A stretch of 64,000 bases of DNA from Pseudobutyrivibrio ruminis CF1b. GTDB lineage: Bacteria > Bacillota > Clostridia > Lachnospirales > Lachnospiraceae. The stretch covers positions 434,001 through 498,000 of the forward strand of contig NZ_AUJB01000008.1 of assembly GCF_000424005.1 (NCBI RefSeq), given 5' to 3'. Of this stretch, positions 50,872-62,800 are shown piece by piece (the stretch's first letter is position 1; every line of letters starts with the position of its first letter). The translations under genes and the position numbers were made by a program. The notes beneath the pieces were generated by a model. The model did no database searches, was not told where the DNA came from, and saw nothing but the letters and a program-made list of their open reading frames with translations.

Positions 50872-53800
50872 ATGGGAAAAGGATTCAGATTTTTTACAAA
50901 CCTTGTATTTGCATTGGTGATATGTTTTGGGTTATGTGGTATTACTGTATATGCGGAGGAAGATGATTCGACAGCGGAAGCAGCTGAGCCTCAGGAGGCT
51001 GAGGAAGTTGAAGCTGAAACTGTTGATACAGTAGTGAAGAATGCAATTCAGACACAGATAGAAGAGGCAATCAATAATCTGGAAGATCCAGCTGATTGCT
51101 ATGTTACTGTGGACAGTGGCACTTATGATGGCAATATTACATTGCAGGGTGCAGATCTTTCTAAACTTGGCGACAAGACTCTTTATATTCTTGGTGATGG
51201 TTCTTACCAGACAGATGAAGAGGGCGAACTAATTAAGACTACTATTTCTGCAGCTGGAAATGGTTCAGCTACAGTGAATGGTGATATTTATATTGATGGC
51301 CTCACTGTCATTCTCGGTGGAATTTATCTTTCTATGGGCAATAAAATCACTGTAATCGATTCCGACACAAGCATCTATGGAACAACAAAAGATGACAATC
51401 TGACAGTAGATGCAGGTAAGGATGCAAAAATTAAGATTGATACTGGTGAGGGGGCTGATACCATAATCATAAATGGGGTATCCGGTAGCTCTAGTTTGGA
51501 TAATCCATTTGTTACCAATACAGGTTCAATAGTTATCGAATTGACTGGTGGTGATGGAGCGGATGTTTATGAAATAGACACCAGTGTTGGTGGAGATTTG
51601 ATGTTAAAGACTCTTTTAGATCACGTATATGAGTCGGCTACGGCGATTACCATAAATGGTGATGCAGATGACAGATTACATCTTACGGGTTCGTTGAACA
51701 AGGATAGCGTTGATAGTGTTATTCATGGCAGTTCAGATAGTAGTGTTTCAGAGGAGAAGACTTATATCCAGAAAAAATCTTCTGATGAGTTTGATATTAA
51801 TCTGGTTTCTGAAAAAGGTCTAAAGACACAAATTAATTCTATTGGAGTAGGTTCATTCACAGATGAACTTGAAAATAAAACTGAGGTGGTATTCAAGCAG
51901 GGAACAACTCCTATTCAGAATAAAGCCTTTATAGATTATGTCATTAGTCTTGAGGATACCACGAAAACTTCTATTACTGTTATTCCATCTGCTTTAGCAG
52001 ATAATCTTGCACATTCTTTTTCACAGCTTAAGGTTGGAAAAGAACGTAAGGCAGTAAAAGTTGGAAATATTACAACAAATGGAATGAACCTTTTAATAGT
52101 TGGTAAGGAGGTAAAGGTTCAGGGGAACATTGATACAGGTTCAGGAAATGTAGTTATTAGAGCCAATGATTCAGATGACTACAATATCGATTTGAGTGAG
52201 ATGATTCCAATGCCTGAATCAATTTCAGAAATTGTTCAGTCGGCAGTTCCTAATGATGGTAAAGCCTCTGTATTTAGTATTAAATCTACAGCATCTGTAG
52301 ATGTGGAAGAAGGCAAGACCATAAAGGGAAATAACATCGACATTAAGTCTAGCAGCAAGCAGGACCAGCCACTTGTACCAGAGGCAGACAACGAGGCATT
52401 AAAGGGAATTAACTTTATAGCAGTCAAGGTTGGTAAGGCAGTTGTTAATCTCAAGGGAACAATCCAGGCAGCTGGTTCAGTTATAGGTAGAGCAATTTCA
52501 GCTATTACTACAGCAGCTTCCAATGAGAATCTTGCAAAGTGGTATATTCCAATCGCTGCAGGTGTACTTTTAGGTGAAGCTGGAATTAGTGTTCTTGGAA
52601 ATATTACAGCAAGGGCAATTAAGCTTTTATCTGACAGCACAGTGAACTTAGAGGTTGCATCTACAGTAGGTGCACTTCCAGTTTCAATTTCTGTTGCAGC
52701 TATAGATAATGACTCTAAGGTAGAGGTTAAGGGTAATGCATATCTGAAAGCAGAACAGAATATTTCCATGGAGGCAACTGGAAAGATTAAGGCATCCACT
52801 GTTTCTCATGCAAAGAACAAAGAGAAGAAGGATGAGAAGGGACAGAAGACAGGTGCCGATACTGATGATGGAGATGGTGACCAGGCGGCAAAGAATAACG
52901 GAGCAAATACAGCAGACGGTGAAGAAGTAACTGAGTCAGGTAACCTCTATGGAGGATTCATAGCGGTTTCTGTAGCTATTCAGAATGTAGTAGCACATGT
53001 AATAGAAAACGCACTTGTAGAATCAACAAAGGGTTCTATAAATATTCTTGCAGAGGCACTTGAAAGTGTATTAACATCTGCAATCTCTTATGTACCTGAA
53101 ACAGCAGATGATGCTGAAGGCGAAGATGATAAGGATAATGGTAAGGCAGCCAGTGATGCAGATACAAAATCTGACAAGGAAGGCGACGATACTGATAAGC
53201 GTTCAGTAGAAAATTCAAAGGATAGTGCTGCAAGTTTGCTTACAGCAGCTGGAAATACAAAAGAAGAAAATCAGATTGGCGATAAGCTTGATTCTGATGA
53301 TAAGGATAAGATTGACAATTTAAAGAAGGGAATAACAGGAGACGATAAAGAGAATCCATCTGAAGAAGGTGAGGAGCCTAAGGAAGATGAAAAGAAGCAG
53401 GATGGAATAGACAAGGTATTTGATGATGCAACTCAGTCTGCAGATCCTGAAAACGATTCTGCTGCATCTGTAAAGAAGAGCTCAAGCCAGCTTGCAGGAG
53501 CATTGGCTGTTAACGTTCTTTTGAATACAGTAGAAGCTATTATCGAAACAACTAAGTCAGTCAAGGCTGTTGCCGGAGCAATCAGATTATTAGCTGATGC
53601 TTTCACATATTCAAAGGCAATAGCTAACGCATCCCAGGTTCAGAGTGCACAGGATGAGGATGATGCAAATGTGGCTGTAGGAGCGGCAGTAGCAATTAAT
53701 ATAGTTGATCACGAGAGCTTGGCAGAAATAAAACAGGGTAATATTGAGGCGAAGGAGCTTGTTGTATCTGCAAACTCTGGTTCAGAAGGTTTGCCTGTAA

Positions 53801-56800
53801 CAGTTCATACTGAGGCAGTAGCTGGACATACAGATAAGAGTGAATATGGTATCGCAGGTGCAGTAGCTATTGATGTAGCTTCAATTAGTACAAAGGCTCT
53901 CGTAGGTGAGAAGGCTAAGCTTGTTGTTACTGATGATGGTTTAACAGTAAAAGCAAATTCAAATGAAAATATAAAGACTATTTCTACAACCAACGAAGAG
54001 ATTGGCGAAAGCAATGCAAGGGTTGGTGTAGGTGTAGCTATTTCTGTAGATGTTTGTGGTGTAGACACTATTGCTCAAATTGGTTCTGAGAATGCGCAGA
54101 CAGTTATCAATAGTGACATCGCATCCATGGCAATTGATGCTGCAAATAATCTTGTTGAAGAGATAGAAGCTACAGCAGGTGCAACTGGTAAGGTGGGCGT
54201 TTCTCCATCTGTAACAGTTGTTGTTTCCGGTGCAAACACAGAAAGCTATGCATACTTTATTCCTTCAACAGAGATAACAAATATGGATGGCGATTTTGAG
54301 CAGGACGCTACAAATAATGTAGAGCGTACTGTATCTGCTGACGCAAAGGCAGAAAGCCAGAATGGTGGAAGCGGTGCTTTGATCGTTACTGTTCTTAATG
54401 ATAGTGCATATGCAAAAGGTAAGAGCGAAATCAACGCAAATAATATTAGGATTAATGCAGTTTCCAAGAGTGTATTAACTAAGGCTCATGCTCGTGCAAG
54501 CTCAAAGGGTGCAATGAAGAATGGTGGAAAGACTGATGGCGACTCTGATGACGGAGATGCTGATGCGGGTAATGGTGATGGAGACCAGGATAAGCAGGCA
54601 GATGAAGCCATAGCTGGTGCAAAGAGTCTTTCTAAGAATGTTGGTACAAAGAATGTAAATGAAAATGAAGTAGATAAGTTGACTGCAAACCGTCAGAAGG
54701 GACAGACCGCTGAGGGTTCAGTTAGTGTGGCTGCAGCTTTTGTTGTCAATGTAATGAGCAACGAGAGTATTGCAGTATTTGAGGTGCCAGTAATTAACGC
54801 GCCTGAAACTGCTATAGAGGTTACATCTTCAAATACAACTTCTGCATACGTATTTGCGGATTCATCTTCAGTAGCAGCTAAGTGTGATTCTAATGGTCAG
54901 GTTGAGTCAGGTTCTTCTGTAGGCGTTGGAGCAGCAGTTGCTATTAACGTAATTACGATTAAGAATGAAGCTCACATTAAGACAAATGGAGATATCAAGG
55001 CTAAAGATATTAGAGTTACTGCAACTAATGCTATAGATGAAACATACAATTATGACGTTAACACTTTGAAGACTTATGCAGTATCAGGTGCAGGTGCAGG
55101 CAATGTTGGTGTTGCTGGTAGCGTGGCAATAGCAGTGATAAATGGTAATGTTGATGCATTTATTGACTGTGGAAATAAGACCATTTATATAGTAGATGAA
55201 ATTGGTAATATCTATATCCGTGGTTCTATCGACAATAATGAGGAGACAATTGCCTCTGCAGCTCTTTTAAATGGTGAGCCAGATAAGAATGATACAGATA
55301 AGGATGGCAATGAAAATGAAGCTATAGCAGACAGCAAAAAGGCTGAAGGTAATGATGGTAACAGTAAATCCGATGATGGAAAGAAGATTGTCGAAGTAAA
55401 TGGAGAAAATAAGCAAAATGCTGGAGGACAGGATAATACTGCTACAAATACAAAACCTCCAACAGATTCAAATAATAATCCAAAGAATCCTAATGCTAAG
55501 GCAGGTGAAGAAGGTAAATCTTCATCTGTAGGTGTTGGTGCGTCTGTTGCACTTAACTACAGCACAATTGAGACAAACGCATATATTAATGCTTCAAAGA
55601 TTGAAGCAAATTGGGGTGTAAGAGTATTTGCAGTTGAAAATATTGATAGATACACATTTGCAGTAGCAGGTACTGACCCTGTAGCGAAGGGAGCATCTTC
55701 TGCTATGAATACAGTTGTGGATGCTTCTGTTGCACTTCTTATTGAATCAGATCGTGTAAATGCATTTATAAGTGGACAGCCAACCATTAATGCATTTGAA
55801 GTTGCAATTGAAGCAGTTCATAGTGGGGAAGCAAGAAATCAGGCTAGTGGTTTTGCAGTTGGTAATCAGTCTGCAATAGGTGCTGCAGTTGCCTTTATAT
55901 GGTCTGACTCTCAGGCAAAGGCTACCTTTGATGGTGTTATTACTGCAGCGGCTTTATATATAAATGCCGAAACCAGAGATACGGATCGAAGCCTTGCACT
56001 TGCATTAGCAAAGGGTACTACTCAGGAAAAGGCTAAGCCTGACAGCTCTGCTCAGCCTGGTACAAAGAATAATGATAACAAGACTGCAGAAAAGATAAAC
56101 ACTGCTTTAAATAAGACTAAGTCTGACAAGGCTGAAGGAGAGGCTACTAATTCAAAGGCTCTTTCTACAAATCTTTTAAAAACACAAAATGTTAAGACAG
56201 AATCTACTTCTACTAAAGACAGTAGTTCTGAAACAGGCAAGGCTGTAATAGAAGCTGAAGGTACTGTTAATACAGAGGTGACTAATAAGAACCAGTCAGG
56301 AGCTGGAAACAACAATATATCTACAGACGCTAAGGGTACAGAATCAAAGAAGGTAGATGTAGCTGCAGCTCTTGGTATCCTTGTGGCAGACCATAAGGCT
56401 GAAACATCTGTAGCAGGCAAGATTTACTGTTCTGAAGTAACAGTAAAAGCTAAAAATGATGCTAATTTCTCAGCCCTTGGAACAGCTATTACTATGACAC
56501 AGCTCCCTACTACAGCAGCAGTAGCTCTTGGTGTTGCAGTTGCGGTAAATAAGGGTGAGGCCATTGCAAAGTTGGCAGATGGCATCGTTATTGCACCTAA
56601 GAAAGAAAATGAAGATGGATTCTTCATTATTATTTCTGCTGATGTTAATCAGAACTGTGACAATAATTATTTTGGTGCCCAGGCAGTTTCAGGAAGCATT
56701 GCAAAAGCTCAGGGTAATAATGATACTAAGGTGGCAGCAGCAGGTGCAGTTGCAATACTTATAACAGATGCAAATGCACAGGCAATAGTTGGTGACAATG

Positions 56801-59800
56801 CTAATCTTAAGAGTGGTGATATTAGTATTACAGCTAAGGATGACTACAAGTTATATGTAAGGGCAGGTAGTCTTAGCTATTCAACAAAGGCTAATGTTGG
56901 ACTAGGCATATCTTATGGCATGCTATATGCAAACGACAGGATAAGTGCGTCTATAGGTCGTAATGCTGTAATAGAATGCAGGTCACTTGATGTAGAGGCT
57001 ATTAAAGTACATGAAGATTTATTAGAAGGCCAGGGTCTGAAGGAATATATTGATAAGGCAATGGAGGTCTATGATGGTATTTCTTCTAATAAGACAGTAA
57101 CAGCCAGGGGGGATGGTTCAAATGAAGAAGTAGTTATAGCAGATAGTGATATTAAGAGTATTTATACTGTTCAGGAAGCAACAAATATCATAAATCTCTT
57201 TGTATTTGATAACTATCATGTTGAAAGCTTTAGCGGTTCTGCAGCACTTGGACAGGGCGATTTTAATGGTGCAGGAGCAGTATCCTTTGCATTGCTTAAA
57301 ACTGATGTAAACGCTGTTATTGGTGAGAATGCAAATATAAAGTTGATAAAAGGTTCTCTAAATTATGGTGATTACTCAGAAGATGAAGATGATTATAGAC
57401 CAAAGGACGTATATGTATATGCTTCAGACAAGGCTGATTCAGGACTTTACACCATCGGTGTGGCTGCAGGAAATGCAAAGAACACTGCAGGTGCGTCTAT
57501 AGTTGTTTTGATTGATCATAGTAATGTAAAAGCTGAAATTAAAAATGGAGCTGAAATCAAGTCAGAGAATAAGGGTGGTCTCAAGATACAAGCTGAAACA
57601 GGTTTGAATAATCTTATTGTTTCTGTGGCTTCAGCAGTATCCGCAAATGCATCTGGAACGTCAATTGTTGGTGGAAATGTAAATGTATTTGTAACTGACC
57701 ATAAGACAATAGCTCAGCTTCATGATGGAGCAAATGTTGATGTTTACGGAAATATTGATGTTAACGCAGATTATGCAAACGATACAATCCTTGTAGCAGC
57801 AGGTGTTCAGGGGGGAAAGACTGGCACTGCAGTTGCAGGTGGAACAGTAGTAGTTGGAATTAATAAATCAGACACAGAGGCTCTTGTTGGTTCAGAAAAT
57901 AGTGTGAATAAGACTTTATTGAAGTCTAGAACCGGCAATGTGAATGTTAAAGCAAATTCTATAGATAAGGCAGTAAGTGTTCTTGCAAGTGCTTCAGTAG
58001 CCATTGGGTCAAAAGCGGGTGTTGCAGCTGTTATTGACGTGCTCATTTCTAAGGCAAAGATTCTTGCAAAGATCATAAGTAAAGCTGATATTACTGCACA
58101 ATATGGAAATATTAATGTTATAGCTTCTTCTGATACAAAGTTTACTGCAGTTGATGCTAATGTAGCCCTTGCTTCAAGCGGAACAGCTGCAGGTGGTACA
58201 GTGCAGGTAGGCGTATTTAGAAGAATCGTGGAAGCAGCAGTAGCTAAGGGATGCAATCTTATTGCTGGCGGCAATGTATTAATTAGTGCATACGGCGATG
58301 ATAGAATGCTTGATATTCTCGCTGCCGCAGCAGCAGGTTCAGAGAATGCTATTGATGGAGTTATTGTTGTATCAATTGAGGAGAATATAATCAGAGCTAT
58401 CCTTGAGAGCGATAAAAACAATGCTTCAAGGATTGATGCAGATGGTTCTATAGGTATTTCTTCATATCTTGATTCTGATACTATGCTTATTGCTGCTGGA
58501 CTTAATGCAGCAAAGACCGTTGCTGCTGGAGGAACTATCTCTACAGTAATATTAAATAATACTATAGAAGCTGTAGCAGATTCTTATTCTTCACTTTATA
58601 GTGGAGGACTTAAGGCTCTCGTTATTCCTTCAGTTACAAATGGCTCAAAGGATAAAAAGAAAAAGATACGTGGTATTGCAATAGACTCAGGTGAAAACTC
58701 TGTATTCAGACTTATTTCTGCTGCAGGTTCTATTTCTGGCAAAGTGGGTGTAGAAGGTGTTATCAATACAGTAGTTAAATCATCTAAGGTTCACTCTTAT
58801 GCAAGAGGTCATAACACATTAAAGGCAAAGACAAAAGAGGGCTCTATACCTTCAGATTTAGATGTTCCCCTGGATATTCAGGTCGTTGCCAATACATATA
58901 ATAACAATATAGATGCAGCTGGAGCTTTAGCTGTAGGTGGAACCGTTGGTGTAGGTGTATCTATAGTAACGTTTGTTAATAGTGCAGAGGTAATTGCTGC
59001 AATTATTGACTTATCAGAAATTACATCTGATGATGGAAGCGTTAAAGTGGATGCTTATGCTTCTGAAAATGTGACTCTAATTGCAGTCAGCTTTGCTGGA
59101 GCAGGTACTGCAGCTGTTGGTGTGGCACCAAACGTCCTTGTATACAACAATAATGTAAAAGCATATATAACTGGTGAAAACAAAAATGTATATGCTAAAA
59201 AAGATATATCTGTTACTTCAACTGCAAATACAGATATTATATTGAATGCAGGTGGAGTTACAGCAAGTGGCACTGCAGCTATTTCCCTTGAAGGAAATGT
59301 AATTTACTTCAATAACAACAGTTCAGCATACATTGGACCATTTGTTACAGTTACAACTAAGAATGGTGATGTAACTATAAAGTCATCTACTACAGAAACT
59401 CTAAATGAAAATGCTGGTGGTATTGCTGGTTCAGGCACTGCAGCAGTAGGTGGTTCTGCTGATGTAGTAATTACAAATATTAATTCTAATGCCTATACGA
59501 GTGATCATGTAATAATAAATTCTGGCAAAAATACTAACATACAGGCAATTGATGATTATAGTTTCATAGGTATAGCAGGAACTATAGGAGGAAGTGGTAC
59601 AGCAGCTGTAATAGTAAGTGCAATTGTTGCGGTTACACATAATACAATTAAAGCTCAGATTGGCGAATTAAATACCATTAATAGTGCTAGTGACATAAAG
59701 GTAGAGGCAAAATCTTCTAGAATAGTGGATACATTTGGACTTACTGTAGGTGCTGCAGGAGCTGCAGGTGTAAGTGGTGCTGTTGTAGTAATAGTAGAAG

Positions 59801-62800
59801 GAAAAGGAATTGATAAAGACTCTTATGATAGATTCCACGAAAATGCAGGTATTCATCCGGAAGAGATTGCTACGAATGGATATAAATATGCGGATACAAG
59901 AGCAGGAGAAACTTATAAAGTTGATAATCTAGTCGATGAGATTAAATCATCCACAGAGCCTACAAGAGATTCTGCCCAGACTATAGCAGATAAGGGGGCT
60001 AATGGTGGAACATATCAGAATTATGCAAACGAAGAAGGAAGAAGAGTTGAAGATGCAAAAGCGCAGAATACGTCGCTAGCTAATGCTACATCTGAGAATC
60101 TGTCTGGAAAGATTACAGATGCAAGTGATGTTAATCTTGCATACGTAGGACAGGGTTCAGTTCTTACAGCTGGTTCAAACATTAATGTAGTATCTACAGA
60201 AAACGTAGGCGCTCTTGTAATATCTGGTGGTGCAGGTGGTGGTACTGCTGGAGTAGGTGCAGGTATTGCTGTAGTGATAATCACGTCAAATGTATCTGCC
60301 CTTGTAGATTATAATGCAGTGCTCAATGCGGGCAAAGACATAAAGGTTGAAGCTACATTAACACATGAGAACGTTAAAATAGATAATTCTAGTTTAAGGT
60401 TTTATAACAGTGCTCGTACATACATAAGTGGCTCTGATACAGTTAGCAAAGCAAATTCACTTGAAAAAGACACAACAGGCAGCAGATTGTCTAATTACGG
60501 TATTTTTATTGTAAGTGGTGCAGTTGCTGGTGGTGAGGTAGGAGTCAGCGCATGTGTTTCTTATTTCAACAATTCTGCTGATGTAAGAGCTGTTGTACAT
60601 GGAATAGTTTGTTCAGAACGCGGTAATATAAATATCACATCTAAAGTTGATTTAGGAAACGTAGGAGTACTTAATGTTTCATTAAGTGGCGGAGCTGTAG
60701 CTGTATCTGTAAGTGTAGCTATTTCTACAAACGAGGCAACAGTAAAAGCTACTCTTGATACAGATAGTGTTGCTCAGGAAAACACTGCTAATAAGGGTTC
60801 AATAAATGTTAAGTCTACTACCAATGCACACCTGCTCACTGTTAATGGAGCTTTTGCAGCAGGCGGAGTAGCTGTATCTCCTTTGGTATCCATATCAAAT
60901 AGCAGAGTGGATTCAAAAGCATACATTGGTGGATATACAAGAATTAGATCAAAGAAATTAGATGTTAAAGCAATAGTAGAAGGAGATATTGAAGCATATC
61001 TTGGCAATTTAAATATAGGAATAGGAGCAGTTCCAGTAACGGTAGTTATTGCCAATAATAAAACAATTAACAAAGCGTATGTGGGACACTATGTTGATAA
61101 TCCTAACAATTATGGTTATATAATTGCTGATTCACTGGATATTACTGCAACAGTAAATAGTAGTCTTTGTGTACATGGTTATTCAGTTGCCACAGGTGTT
61201 TATTCTGTAAATGGAACTGTTGATATTGCTGACAACAATGCAGAAAACAGTGCATATATTGAACGCATGAATACTTATGTTACAAATGATATAAACATAC
61301 TTGCTGGTATGGCTGGATCTACAAAGGTTGTTGTTGGTAGTGTTTCTGCAGGTGTAGTAGGTGCAGGTGCAGTAGTTGCTATAGCAAATATTAATGGAAT
61401 CAATAAAGCCTATGTAGAAATGGGAAGCTTTGAGCTTAAGAGTAAAAATCTTAGGGTAGAAGCTGCTGGTCTTACAAAGGATAGTGCATATGAAACAGAG
61501 GCTGTTACTACAGCACTTACAGGAGCGGCCGGTATTACGTTTGCTGCTACAATAAATTTTGTATATGCTACTAATAATGCGGTCAATGAAGCGCTGATAG
61601 ATACAAATGGGATTCTTACGGCTACAGATAGTATTAAAATTATAGCAACAGGCAAGAGTAAGGCTTTGGCTGTAGGTGTATCTGGTGCGGTCGGAGGTGC
61701 GACAGGTAGTGTTGTATATGTAGAAGCTACTTTATCAGGAACAAATAAAGCTTCGCTTGTAGGTAAGTCGAATGCTGTAGTTACAACAAATTCTTTAGAT
61801 ATTTTATCTACAAGTAATGAGGTGAATACAAAGCCTTCTGATGTAACTATAAGTGTTTTGGGCTTTATAAGAATATCAATTGAACCTGAGGCAGCTGCTG
61901 AAGCTCGAATTTATGCAGGTGATATTAGTCTTGGCTCTTTGTCTGTCAACAAGGCAAATGCAGAGTCTTCTATGACAGTTACTGCCAATGTTAAATTTGA
62001 TGGCGAAAAGCTTCAGATAGGCAATGGTAATGGCGAAATTAATATTAAAGTAAATGGTGCCAGCACAGCCAGAGCAAGGTCTGATCAGGCTAATCTTCAG
62101 TTTGCAGCCCTTGGTGCTGTAATGGTTGATGCAAATGCAGCAGGTGAATATAAAGCCACCTGGAATAATACCGCTAAAGAAACAGTAATAAGTGTTAAAG
62201 ATATTAATATAATTAACAATTATGCATCCAAGGCAAATGCTAGTTTAACTCCATCTGCTTTTGGAGTGAATATTAGTTTTACTGACGCTAAATCTAATAA
62301 TGCTACAGCTATGGCGTCTTCTATAGGTAAAGCTTCTGCAACAGGTGATATTAGTAATGCAACAGGAAACGTTAATATTGCCAGCATAGGAAGCTTAGTA
62401 GAAGCTTATGCCCATATTGAGGGAGTACTTGTAACAGCAGAATTTGCTAAAATTGTATCAAACATCTCAACAGCTAAAGTTGAAGTAGATAATTCTGCCT
62501 CCTTAGATGGAAGAAACAAAAATATTACTGCAAAGAATCTTACTGTTTTGGCTAAGCTTAATGAGGTTAATTCTATCGCCAAGGGCGGTTCGAATTCAAG
62601 CAAACTAAATCTTACATTTGTAGAGACAGATTATACTAAAATTACTGCTAAAGCAGATGTTATCAATAACGCATATATTAATGATGCAAACATAAATGCA
62701 ACAGGAGCAGTTAATGTAATCGCAGATGTTGAAAAGGCAAGTGATGAAAACAAGTCATTAGGAAATGTTGTTCATGTTGAGGCTACTGCTGACCAACCAA

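Noticed and set aside
52236-62603. Many minus-strand open frames of 60-200 codons under the giant gene
   Set aside because: They mirror the GC-skewed Ala/Gly/Val repeats of the plus-strand gene, give Ser/Thr/Ala-rich nonsense and have no ribosome binding sites.
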